Below are positions 6,759 through 14,667 of a DNA stretch of 26,804 bases, one piece after another; position 1 is the stretch's first letter; each line of letters opens with the position of its first letter. The notes beneath the pieces are model-generated. The model searched no databases and was not told where the DNA came from. It saw nothing but the letters and a program-made list of their open reading frames with translations. The position numbers were made by a program, and so were the translations under genes. The stretch covers positions 196,004 to 222,807 of the forward strand of contig PBIU01000004.1 of assembly GCA_002720535.1 (NCBI GenBank), written 5' to 3'. The stretch is from Candidatus Pelagibacterales bacterium (GTDB taxonomy: Bacteria > Pseudomonadota > Alphaproteobacteria > TMED109).

Positions 6759-8531
6759 CTAATGATTATTTCTAGGTAAATCTTTTTTTACATCTTGAAA
6801 TTTTACCGCATCTTCTAGAACTGCTCCTTTATCAATTTGGCTTACTCCATTTCTATATATTTCTTGCCAAGGTGTTTGACTATCAGGATATACAGGAACT
6901 CCTTGAGCTTTTCTTCTTTCTATCTCTTCTTCATCAACTAGCATATCTGCAGTAAATTTATTTAAATCTATTCTAATAATATCACCAGTTTTTAACCAGG
7001 CCAAACCACCACCTACTGCGCTTTCTGGAGCAGCATTTAAAATTGAAGGGCTTCCGGAAGTACCAGATTGTCTTCCATCGCCTATGCATGGCAATTCTTC
7101 AATTCCTTGTTTAATTAAATCATCAGAAGGTTGCATATTAACTACTTCAGCTGAACCAGGCCAGCCAATTGGACCAGCACCTCTTATTACTAAAATAGAA
7201 TTCTCATCCATTTTCAAATCTTTATCATTAACACGATTGTGATAATCTTCAGAACCTTCAAAAACAATAGCTCTTCCCTCTAATATTCCTTCTCTACCTT
7301 TATTTTCAAGAAACTTTTTTCTAAAGCTCTCTGAAATAACAGAGGTTTTCATAATAGCTGCATCAAATAAATTTCCTTTCAAAACACAAAATCCTGCTCT
7401 TTCCATTAACGGTTTATTTATAGGTCTAATAACGTCTTCATCCTGAATCTCAATACCCTCAAGATTATCAGCTAATGTCTTACCTGAAGCTGTAATTACA
7501 TTTCCATTTATCATTTTATTTTTTAACAACTCTCCCATTAACGCAGCCGTGCCACCAGCTTTATGATAACTTTCAGTTAAATACTTTCCTGCAGGCTGAA
7601 CATTAGCTAGTAAAGGAATATCATATCCTAAATTTTGCCAAGCTTCAGTTTCCAATTCCAACCCCATATGTCTTGCTATAGCAGTTATATGCATTTGTGC
7701 ATTTGTTGAACCACCAATTGCTGAATTAACAATTATAGAATTTTCAAATGCTTCACGTGTCATAATTTTTGAAGGAGTAAGGTCTTCTTCAACCATTTCC
7801 ACTATCCTTTCTCCAGTTCTATAAGCCATTTGTCCTCTCTCTCTATATGGAGCAGGTATATTAGCACTTCCTGTAAGACTCATACCTAAAGCTTCTGCTA
7901 GAGAATTCATAGTAGATGCTGTACCCATAACATTACAATGACCGTCTGAAGGTGCTGAAGAAGTAACAATATCAACAAATTCTTTATAATTAATTCTTCC
8001 TGCAGCATATTCGACTCTTCCATCCCAAACTGCTGTCCCTGAGCCAGCTGGTTTTCCTTTGTACCAGCCATCTAACATAGGTCCTCCATTAAGAACAATT
8101 GCAGGTATATTCATTGTAGCAGCTGCCATTAAACAAGCAGGAGTAGTTTTGTCGCACCCTGTAGTTAATACAACTCCATCTATAGGATAACCATGTAAAA
8201 TCTCAACTAAACCTAAGTATGCTAAATTTCTATCCAAGGAGGCAGTAGGTCTTTTTAAAGTTTCTTGTATTGGATGAACTGGAAATTCAAATGCTATTCC
8301 TCCAGCTGTTCTAATACCTTCTCTAATTCTTTCAGCTAATTTTAAATGCACTCTATTACAAGGTGATATATCTGATCCTGTTTGCGCTATACCAATTATA
8401 GGCTTTCCTGATGTCAACTCTTCCGGAGTATAGCCATAATTCATTATTCTTTCTAAATAAATGGATGTGTTACCTGGATCTTTTGGATTATCAAACCATT
8501 GTCTACTTCTAAAATTTTTATTTTTACCCAT
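6759..8531 (-). CDS. IlvD/EDD-family sugar-acid dehydratase (L-arabinonate/D-xylonate dehydratase type)
   Basis: 590 residues, the usual length of pentonate dehydratases. It dehydrates an aldonic acid to a 2-keto-3-deoxy acid using an Fe-S cluster and Mg. The three cluster cysteines are visible as SPC58N, TTGC126DKT and GHC199NVMGTA. They sit one residue before the positions I recall for Rhizobium L-arabinonate dehydratase (59/127/200). Lys128 is the probable carbamylated lysine and the GRQSGTSGSPS segment holds the catalytic serine region. Motifs such as VVLTTGCDKTTPACLMAA, NGGPMLDGW and AVGGGLAWLKTGD favour the sugar-acid branch over dihydroxy-acid dehydratase (IlvD) of amino acid synthesis. 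No other pentose-pathway gene is adjacent. The TAT-GMC dehydrogenase upstream could supply sugar acids, but that link is only a guess. Confidence 0.88.
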   Translation of the reverse strand: MGKNKNFRSRQWFDNPKDPGNTSIYLERIMNYGYTPEELTSGKPIIGIAQTGSDISPCNRVHLKLAERIREGIRTAGGIAFEFPVHPIQETLKRPTASLDRNLAYLGLVEILHGYPIDGVVLTTGCDKTTPACLMAAATMNIPAIVLNGGPMLDGWYKGKPAGSGTAVWDGRVEYAAGRINYKEFVDIVTSSAPSDGHCNVMGTASTMNSLAEALGMSLTGSANIPAPYRERGQMAYRTGERIVEMVEEDLTPSKIMTREAFENSIIVNSAIGGSTNAQMHITAIARHMGLELETEAWQNLGYDIPLLANVQPAGKYLTESYHKAGGTAALMGELLKNKMINGNVITASGKTLADNLEGIEIQDEDVIRPINKPLMERAGFCVLKGNLFDAAIMKTSVISESFRKKFLENKGREGILEGRAIVFEGSEDYHNRVNDKDLKMDENSILVIRGAGPIGWPGSAEVVNMQPSDDLIKQGIEELPCIGDGRQSGTSGSPSILNAAPESAVGGGLAWLKTGDIIRIDLNKFTADMLVDEEEIERRKAQGVPVYPDSQTPWQEIYRNGVSQIDKGAVLEDAVKFQDVKKDLPRNNH

Positions 8532-8637
8532 AACTATACCCCCAAATTCAAATTATAAAAAAACTTTACAACTATATCAAATTACTTAAAAAGTGTTAAT
8601 ATATTTATTTACTATATTAATTTTTATAGGTTTAATA

Positions 8638-10173
8638 ATGGATGAATCAAGAATACCTATATTAGTTGGCTGTGGACAAATTACTCAAAAGGAAGAAGAC
8701 CCTTATGAGGCATTATCACCTATAGAACTAACAGCAAAGGCTTGTTTTGAGGCAGCTAAAGACACTGGTTTAGGAGAATTATTTTTAAATAAATTAGATA
8801 CTATAGTATTAATTAGGTCTTTTTCAGATACTAGCTGGAGATTTAAATGTCCATTTGGAGAATATTCCAATCCTAGTTTGTCACTAGCTAAAAAAATTAA
8901 TGCTGAAAATGTAAATAATTTAATTTATACATTTCCAGGAGGTAATATGCCTCAATGGTCAATTAACAGAATATTCGAATTAATTACAGAAGGAGAGATT
9001 AAAACAGCACTATTAGCTGGTGGTGAAGCATTATACACGCAAAAAAATGCTCAGAGAAAAGGAATAGAATTAAATTGGAATGAAGATTTAGGTAATTCTT
9101 ATAAGGAATGGGGAATTAAAAAAAGAGGATGGTCTGATGTAGAAGATAATCATGGAATGAAAGGAGCTATTTTTGCTTATCCGCTAATTGAGAATGCTAT
9201 TAGAGGAAAAGAAAATAGAACTATAAAACAACATAATATAGAAATGGGAAATATATTAGAAAAATTTGCTGAGGTAGCTAAAAATAATCCCTTAGCAGAT
9301 CGACGCCAAGGATATTCTGCAAAAGAAATATCTGATGTTAATGAGCAAAACCCCTACATTGGATTTCCCTATACTAAATTAATGAATGCAAATGCCTTTA
9401 TAGATCAATCATCCGCAATTATAATGACAACTGTCAAAAATGCTAAAGAATTAGGTATTAATAGAAATAAATGGGTTTATTTACATGGTTGTGCTGATAC
9501 ATATGATCATTGGTATTTAAGTGATAGAATAAATTATTATAGCTCTCCGGCTATGAAAATTGCATGTAATGAAGCATTAAAAATGGCAAATTGTGCAATT
9601 AATGATATTGATTTTCTTGATATTTATAGCTGTTTTCCTTCTGCTATAAAAATAGCGTGCGATGAAATGAATATAGATATAAACACAAATAAAGATCTAA
9701 CTGTAACTGGCGGTTTACCATATTTTGGAGGGCCAGGAAATAATTATGTTACTCATTCAATTTCTGAAATTATGCATAAAGTTAGGAATAATATAGGTGC
9801 AAAAGGCCTTGTTACTGCAAATGGAAATTATATTACCAAACAATCAGTTGGTATTTATTCTTCTGAGCAACCAAGTAAGATGTTTGCACCAACTAATCCA
9901 TCTCTATATCAGGCTAAAATTAATAAAGATATAGGGCCAAGCTTTATAGAAGAAGCTAATGGTAATGCGTATATTGAAACATATACTGTTATAAACGATA
10001 GGGAAGGGCCTTCTTTTTCTATTTTGTTTGGAAGATTAAATGATGGAAGTCGTTTTATAGCTAATACTCCAAATGATAAAGATTTACTTTTAGATATGAT
10101 GACAAATGATTATCTCAATATTAGAGGAAAAGTAGAATGTAAAGATAATATAAATATTTTTAAACCTATATAA
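8638..10173 (+). CDS. Thiolase-like protein (TLP1/acetyl-CoA acetyltransferase-like), without the canonical nucleophilic cysteine
   Basis: 511 residues from ATG 8638, chosen because RIPILVGCGQ is the normal family N-terminus and an AGG lies 7 bases upstream. A GTG at 8593 would add a hydrophobic tail not seen in the family. The thiolase fold is recognisable: YEALSPIELTAKACFEAAKD, TALLAGGEALYT, a late GGLPYFGGPGNNYVTHS with the active-site-type His, and LVTANGNYITKQSVGIYS. Where thiolases have the acyl-accepting Cys, 25 residues before the GG of AGGE, this protein has Asn103 in the motif GGNMPQW. The C-terminus (from about residue 435) matches the extra domain of thiolase-like protein type 1. 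The likely role is in acyl-CoA handling; the actual reaction is unknown. Divergent from the sugar-acid dehydratase. Confidence 0.82.
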   Translation: MDESRIPILVGCGQITQKEEDPYEALSPIELTAKACFEAAKDTGLGELFLNKLDTIVLIRSFSDTSWRFKCPFGEYSNPSLSLAKKINAENVNNLIYTFPGGNMPQWSINRIFELITEGEIKTALLAGGEALYTQKNAQRKGIELNWNEDLGNSYKEWGIKKRGWSDVEDNHGMKGAIFAYPLIENAIRGKENRTIKQHNIEMGNILEKFAEVAKNNPLADRRQGYSAKEISDVNEQNPYIGFPYTKLMNANAFIDQSSAIIMTTVKNAKELGINRNKWVYLHGCADTYDHWYLSDRINYYSSPAMKIACNEALKMANCAINDIDFLDIYSCFPSAIKIACDEMNIDINTNKDLTVTGGLPYFGGPGNNYVTHSISEIMHKVRNNIGAKGLVTANGNYITKQSVGIYSSEQPSKMFAPTNPSLYQAKINKDIGPSFIEEANGNAYIETYTVINDREGPSFSILFGRLNDGSRFIANTPNDKDLLLDMMTNDYLNIRGKVECKDNINIFKPI

Positions 10174-10295
10174 TTTTCATAGTTATATGAGAAATTTATA
10201 TATATAGTATAAAATTATTTACTTAAAATATTGGTATTATTATTTATTTTAATTAAAATGTTAAATTTTTTTATTATAATTTAGGAGAAGAAAAT

Positions 10296-10610
10296 ATGAT
10301 TATAGAACATAGAACTTATAAAATTAAACCAGGTAAGTTAAATGAACTTATGGATTTATATGAAAAAGAAGGAATGGAAGTTCATAAAGAAATTTTAGGC
10401 AATCAAATTGGTTATTTTTATACAGAGATAGGACCACTAAATGAAATAGTTCATCTATATGGATATGAGAGCTTAGATGATAGAGCAAAAAGACGTAAAC
10501 TGCTTGCTGAAAATGAAATTTGGCAAAAATATATTAGCAAAGCAATTCACTTATTTGAATCTCAAGAAAGCAAAATATTAATTCCTGCTAATTTTTCTGA
10601 TATTAAATAG
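10296..10610 (+). CDS. NIPSNAP family protein
   Basis: 104 residues with a strong GGAG site. The single ferredoxin-like dimeric alpha/beta domain starts IEHRTYKIKPGKLNELMDLY and continues with LGNQIGYFYTEIGPLNEIVHLYGYESL, both typical of NIPSNAP proteins. Bacterial members have no established reaction, but they are often found near acyl-CoA and aromatic or terpenoid degradation genes. Here the gene follows the thiolase-like gene by 122 bases and ends exactly where the convergent SDR gene ends, leaving no room for a terminator between them. Confidence 0.88.
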   Translation: MIIEHRTYKIKPGKLNELMDLYEKEGMEVHKEILGNQIGYFYTEIGPLNEIVHLYGYESLDDRAKRRKLLAENEIWQKYISKAIHLFESQESKILIPANFSDIK

Positions 10611-11393
10611 TTAAACGTAGCTATTATTATTATCATTCCACCAAGGACTGTCTGAAAAAGACCTCATATCTAATTCATGAGTCCAAACCGACCTTTGTTG
10701 CTGTGCTATGTGATAATATGTATCTGCAATTTTTTCAGGCAGCATTAAACCATCGTGCTCCATACCTTTAGATTCTCTAAGTTTTTGAAAATTTTCAGGA
10801 CCTAACATTTTACCTAATGTGTCTGGTGCATCTACAGCACCATCAACGACTATATGGGCAATATGTATTCCTTTTGGAGCATATTCTGCATTTAAAGTTT
10901 GACATAGCATTCTTCTTCCTCCCATCGCTGCAGCATGTGAATGTTGCCTAGGGTTACCTCTTACTGATGCTGTAGAAGAGGTTACAATTAATGTTCCTTT
11001 ACCTCTTTTTTCCATATAAGGAAAAAGTGTTGATGCGGTTCTGAAAAGTGCAAAAGTTGCCATACGCCAACCTAATTCAAATTGCTTATAACTTAAATCA
11101 TTAAGGCTAACATCACCTATTTGCGCTCCCAAATTGAATATAACAACTTCTATTGCCCCTATATTATTTTCTACCTCATTAATAACATTTTCAATTGTAT
11201 CTTCTTTTACAGCATTAAGAATGTAGCCAGAAGCAGAGCCTCCTTCAGATTCAATAGATTTAACCATATTATCAAGACCTTCTTGGTTACTTCTCCTACA
11301 TAATGCAACATGGTATCCTTCTGACGCAAAACGATGAGCTGTATTGCCTCCAATTCCTGCGCCAGCACCCAATACTAAACAAACTGGTTTCAT
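10611..11393 (-). CDS. Short-chain dehydrogenase/reductase-like protein with replaced catalytic Tyr and Lys
   Basis: 260 residues. The Rossmann-fold cofactor motif is GAGAGIG (residues 9-15), followed by LCRRS, which suggests NADP preference. NLGA (87-90) stands for the NAG motif. The catalytic serine region VTSSTAS (138-143) is present, but 13 residues after Ser140 the expected Tyr is His153, and four residues on the expected Lys is Met157 (HAAAMGGRRM). The C-terminal part (IVVDGAVDAPDTLGKMLGP) keeps an SDR-like substrate loop. This HxxxM pattern looks like a subfamily trait rather than decay, because the surrounding residues are very regular. The protein may bind a nucleotide without classical SDR chemistry, or use His as the acid/base. 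It lies 13 bases downstream of cysK on the same strand, probably co-transcribed. Confidence 0.85.
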   Translation of the reverse strand: MKPVCLVLGAGAGIGGNTAHRFASEGYHVALCRRSNQEGLDNMVKSIESEGGSASGYILNAVKEDTIENVINEVENNIGAIEVVIFNLGAQIGDVSLNDLSYKQFELGWRMATFALFRTASTLFPYMEKRGKGTLIVTSSTASVRGNPRQHSHAAAMGGRRMLCQTLNAEYAPKGIHIAHIVVDGAVDAPDTLGKMLGPENFQKLRESKGMEHDGLMLPEKIADTYYHIAQQQRSVWTHELDMRSFSDSPWWNDNNNSYV

Positions 11394-11406
11394 AATATTA
11401 CCCTTT

Positions 11407-12492
11407 CTAGTTATTTAAATGAAAACCAGGAGAGGATTTCATAATTTTAATTTCTTCTTCGTTCATATCTTCACTTATTTTATCAAATAGCACAGTACTT
11501 AAATATCTCTCTCCAGTATCAGGAAGCATTGCTAAAATTACTGAACCATCCTTTACAGTTTTAGCTAACCTTATAGCAACAGCTAAAGTTCCTCCACCAG
11601 AAATACCAGTAAGAATACCCTCTTTTTGAGCAAGCTTTATAGATGTATCTATTGATTCTGGTCCTGAAATTTTAATAAGGTCATCAAATAAAGCTTTATC
11701 TATTGTTTCTTGAAGCACTAATGGAATGAAATCAGGAGTCCATCCTTGAATTAAATGAGGCTGAAATGCTGAATGACTTTTTGAAGCAAACCCCTCTGGG
11801 CTTCTTTCTTGATCTTCACCAGATGATATTAAAGCTGCATTTTCTGGTTCTGTTAAAATAATTTTTGTATCTTTAAGTTTACTTCTTATTTCTCTACCAA
11901 TACCAGTTACTGTCCCTCCAGTTCCATAACCTGTAACAATATAATCTAATTTTTTTCCTCTAAAATCATTAATTATTTCTTGCGCTGTAGTTTGTTGGTG
12001 AATATCTGCATTTGCTTTTGACTCAAATTGACTAGCTAAAAACCAACCATTTAATTTAGCTAACTCATTAGCTTTTTTATACATACCTAAACCTTTTTCT
12101 TCTTTAGGTGTTAAAATGACCTTTGCTCCATACATTCTCATTAGTTTTCTTCTTTCAATAGAAAATGATTCAGCCATTACTATTACTAAAGGATAACCTT
12201 TTTGGGCACAAACCATAGCCAAACCAACTCCAGTATTACCAGATGTTGCTTCTATTACAGTTTGACCAGGCTTAAGAAGACCTTTTCTTTCAGCATCTTC
12301 TATAATATTTATGGCTAATCTATCTTTTACAGATCCTGCAGGATTAAAAAATTCGGCTTTGACGTATATTGATGTGTTATTGTGTGAAAATTTATCAAGT
12401 TTTATAACAGGAGTGTTACCTATAGTTTCTAATACATTTTGATATAACTTTCCTTGTCCAATTGTAGTTCTTATTTCTTTGTTCATTGCCAT
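11407..12492 (-). CDS. cysK: Cysteine synthase A (O-acetylserine sulfhydrylase)
   Basis: 361 residues, about 40 longer than typical CysK, with extra sequence at the C-terminus. It is a PLP enzyme making cysteine from O-acetylserine and sulfide. The PLP lysine is Lys56 in PAGSVKDRLA. The substrate loop TSGNTG lies at 83-88, the phosphate-binding GTGGTVTG loop is in the middle, and ISGGGTLAVA contains the pyridine-contacting serine. GERYLSTVLF is the usual CysK ending, after which about 25 further residues follow. The chosen ATG (12492) has AAAGGA at proper distance; the internal Met3 has no better site. A promoter lies directly upstream. Cystathionine beta-synthase-like activity is an alternative that sequence cannot fully exclude. 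Confidence 0.9.
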   Translation of the reverse strand: MAMNKEIRTTIGQGKLYQNVLETIGNTPVIKLDKFSHNNTSIYVKAEFFNPAGSVKDRLAINIIEDAERKGLLKPGQTVIEATSGNTGVGLAMVCAQKGYPLVIVMAESFSIERRKLMRMYGAKVILTPKEEKGLGMYKKANELAKLNGWFLASQFESKANADIHQQTTAQEIINDFRGKKLDYIVTGYGTGGTVTGIGREIRSKLKDTKIILTEPENAALISSGEDQERSPEGFASKSHSAFQPHLIQGWTPDFIPLVLQETIDKALFDDLIKISGPESIDTSIKLAQKEGILTGISGGGTLAVAIRLAKTVKDGSVILAMLPDTGERYLSTVLFDKISEDMNEEEIKIMKSSPGFHLNN

Positions 12493-12517
12493 TTAATTCC
12501 TTTTATGAGAAACCGTC

Positions 12518-12545
12518 ATTTTATCATTAATAAAAATTATTTCAA
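12518..12545 (-). promoter_or_regulatory. Predicted sigma-70 promoter of cysK
   Basis: Read on the minus strand, TTGAAA (12540-12545) and TAAAAT (12518-12523) are spaced by 16 bases. Transcription would start near 12511, giving a leader of about 20 bases. It lies in the 97-bp divergent gap shared with the crotonase gene. Confidence 0.5.
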
Positions 12546-12589
12546 TTATTTATAATATTTATTAAAATAATAAAAAAGGATAAATTATA

Positions 12590-13360
12590 ATGACAATTAA
12601 TAATGAACTTACTTATTCTGTAGGGAAACATACTGCTTATATAAAAATAAATAGGCCACCAAATAATTATTTTGATGCTGCTTTAATTGAAAGCATTGCC
12701 GATATTTTAGATGATTTAGATAAAGAAACTATGTGTAGATCTATAATATTATATTCTGAGGGGAAAAATTTTTGCGCTGGTGCAGATTTTAGTAAATCAA
12801 ATTTTATTAAAGGCCAAAATATTTATGAAAACCTTTATAAGCAAGCTTTAAGGATATTTAAATTCTCTAAGCCAATTATAGCAATTATTCAGGGGGCAGC
12901 GATAGGAGGAGGTTTAGGTTTAGCTCTTTCAGCTGATTTTAGAATTACCTGTAAAGAAGCTAGGTTTAGCGCAAATTTTGGAAAATTAGGCTTTCATCAA
13001 GGATTTGGTATTTCTGTAACACTTCCACGTATTATAGGAAATCAAAATGCAAAATTATTATTATTAACTAGCCGAAGAATTAATGGAGAAGAAGCTTATA
13101 AAATAGGCTTAGCAGATGTTATAACAGATAAAAATTTATTAATGGAAAGGGCTGAAGAATTAGCAAATGAAATAAATACTTCAGGGCCTCTTGGAATACA
13201 AGCTATTAGAAATACTTTAAATGATGGGTTAGTTGAAGAAATATCTAAAGTAGTAATAAAGGAAGCGAATGAGCAAAATAGATTGCGTAATACAGAAGAT
13301 TTCAAAGAGGGAATAGATGCTTCAATTAAAAGAAGAGAAGCTAAATTTATAGGAAAATAA
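12590..13360 (+). CDS. Enoyl-CoA hydratase/isomerase (crotonase) family protein lacking both hydratase glutamates
   Basis: 256 residues, normal length. The oxyanion-hole segments are clear: FCAGAD (61-66) and IQGAAIGGGLGLALSADFRI (100-119). Aligned by these motifs with rat mitochondrial enoyl-CoA hydratase, Glu144 corresponds to Gly110 and Glu164 to Phe130 (SANFGKLGF), so water addition by the classical mechanism is unlikely. The family then offers isomerase, hydrolase, C-C cleaving or other acyl-CoA activities. The substrate is expected to be a CoA thioester in the cytoplasm. The C-terminal helices (NRLRNTEDFKEGIDASIKRR) are typical. The start has AAAGGA nearby. Two tiny reading frames follow within 6 and 4 bases and may be co-transcribed. 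Confidence 0.87.
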   Translation: MTINNELTYSVGKHTAYIKINRPPNNYFDAALIESIADILDDLDKETMCRSIILYSEGKNFCAGADFSKSNFIKGQNIYENLYKQALRIFKFSKPIIAIIQGAAIGGGLGLALSADFRITCKEARFSANFGKLGFHQGFGISVTLPRIIGNQNAKLLLLTSRRINGEEAYKIGLADVITDKNLLMERAEELANEINTSGPLGIQAIRNTLNDGLVEEISKVVIKEANEQNRLRNTEDFKEGIDASIKRREAKFIGK

Positions 13361-13366
13361 ATTTAA

Positions 13367-13537
13367 ATGGATAACAAAAAAATTGATGAAGCCACGAGAC
13401 TAATTAATTTAGCGATAAATGACTATGATCTTTTTTTAAAGGAAATTAATAATTATAATCCAGAAAAAAAAGCAGAAGCATTATCTTGGTTAAGAAATGC
13501 TTTAAAGTATGTAAATAAAAAACAAAGAGAGAAATAA
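13367..13537 (+). CDS. Small helical cytoplasmic protein (56 aa), unknown
   Basis: 56 residues, starting 6 bases after the crotonase stop. The sequence begins MDNKKIDEATRLINLAINDY and ends KYVNKKQREK. It is charged, has no signal or membrane segment, and reads as two amphipathic helices separated by NNYNPEKK, with Trp41 in the second helix. The tight spacing and protein-like composition argue that it is real, although there is no strong Shine-Dalgarno site, so translation may be coupled to the crotonase. I do not recognise a family. Confidence 0.55.
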   Translation: MDNKKIDEATRLINLAINDYDLFLKEINNYNPEKKAEALSWLRNALKYVNKKQREK

Positions 13538-13541
13538 CTAT

Positions 13542-13625
13542 ATGAAAAAAGATATTTACAGCAGAATTGTTTTACTAACTATTGCTATAATATTTATGAT
13601 AATTGCAATTTATCATCTTCCTTAG
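13542..13625 (+). CDS. Single-span membrane microprotein (27 aa), unknown
   Basis: 27 residues, starting 4 bases after the previous stop codon: a basic N-terminus (MKKDIYSR), one hydrophobic helix (IVLLTIAIIFMIIAIY) and the end HLP. It fits the pattern of very small inner-membrane proteins. The only support is its position in a tight run of genes and its clean topology; no family is recognised and no strong ribosome site is seen. Confidence 0.35.
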   Translation: MKKDIYSRIVLLTIAIIFMIIAIYHLP

Positions 13626-13744
13626 AATAAATATTATCAAATAGATCTAATAATATAATTTTTTCACATTTTTAGAGTTTGATTAAAGTTTTTACTAGTA
13701 ATGATATATTTTGTAGCTATCTTATTATTTATTTAGGGTACTTT

Positions 13745-14665
13745 ATGAAACCAATTATTTCTATTAATTCTTTATCTAAAACATTTACAAGTGGGTTTAA
13801 TGCGCTTGAAAAGGTTTCTTTAGATATTAATAAAGGCGAAATTTTTGCCTTATTAGGACCTAATGGTGCGGGAAAGACCACTTTAATATCTATTATTACT
13901 GGAATTACTATTCCAACTAGTGGCTCAGTAAAAGTAAATAACTATGATGTTATTAAAGATCCTATTAAAACAAGAAGTTTAATCGGGCTTGTGCCTCAAG
14001 AAGTTGCGATAGAGCCATTTGAAACTGTTTTGAGTAGTATTAAATTTTCAAGAGGGCTCTTTGGTAAACCCCAAGACTCACTTTATATTAATAGTATCTT
14101 AAAACAATTATCTCTTTGGGAGAAAAGAAATACAAAAATTATTGAACTTTCAGGAGGCATGAAAAGACGGGTTTTAATTGCAAAAGCCTTAAGTCACGAG
14201 CCTTTAGTATTATTTTTGGATGAACCGACTGCTGGTGTAGATGTTGAACTTAGAAAGGACATGTGGGGTATAATAAAATCTTTAAAGTATAGTGGAGTGA
14301 CAATTATTCTTACTACACATTACATAGAAGAAGCAGAAAATTTAGCTGATAGAGTAGGGTTTATTAATAATGGTCAAATATCATTAATAGAAGAAAAACA
14401 GCAGCTAATTAATAAAATGGGTAAAAAAACATTAAGTATTCATATTCAAAATGCTATTCAAAATATACCTTACAAACTTAAAAAATATAAATTAGAAATA
14501 AGCAATAGCGGAAATACTCTAACATATAATTATGATATAAATAGTGAAAAAACAGTAATTACGGCTTTATTAAATGATTTATCAAAGGAAAATATTAAAT
14601 TAAAAGACATAAAATCGAAGCAAAGCTCACTAGAAGATATTTTTATAAATATTGTTGGAAAATAA
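13745..14665 (+). CDS. ABC-2 type exporter, ATP-binding protein
   Basis: 306 residues from ATG 13745, which has AGGG 7 bases upstream and gives the standard N-terminus (KPIISINSLSKTF). A TTG at 13679 would add a non-homologous tail. Walker A GPNGAGKT (38-45), Q-loop in VPQE, signature LSGGMKRR (135-142), Walker B LFLDEPT (about 156-162) and the switch His in TTHY are all present. A C-terminal regulatory extension of about 75 residues is typical of DrrA/CcmA-type exporters. It is followed after 2 bases by its permease gene. The exported compound (polysaccharide, lipid, antibiotic or drug) cannot be inferred. Confidence 0.93.
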   Translation: MKPIISINSLSKTFTSGFNALEKVSLDINKGEIFALLGPNGAGKTTLISIITGITIPTSGSVKVNNYDVIKDPIKTRSLIGLVPQEVAIEPFETVLSSIKFSRGLFGKPQDSLYINSILKQLSLWEKRNTKIIELSGGMKRRVLIAKALSHEPLVLFLDEPTAGVDVELRKDMWGIIKSLKYSGVTIILTTHYIEEAENLADRVGFINNGQISLIEEKQQLINKMGKKTLSIHIQNAIQNIPYKLKKYKLEISNSGNTLTYNYDINSEKTVITALLNDLSKENIKLKDIKSKQSSLEDIFINIVGK

Positions 14666-14667
14666 TC

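Noticed and set aside
6742..6760. AGTAAT/ATTACT inverted repeat between convergent genes
   Set aside because: Only 6 AT-rich base pairs and no T-run; too weak to call a terminator.
8593..8637. GTG start adding a hydrophobic 15-residue N-terminal extension to the thiolase-like protein
   Set aside because: The family begins at RIPILVGCGQ, ATG 8638 has an upstream AGG, and a membrane segment makes no sense for a cytoplasmic acyl-CoA enzyme.
13679..13744. TTG start adding 22 residues to the ABC exporter ATPase
   Set aside because: The extension is not ATPase-like, and ATG 13745 has AGGG at normal spacing.
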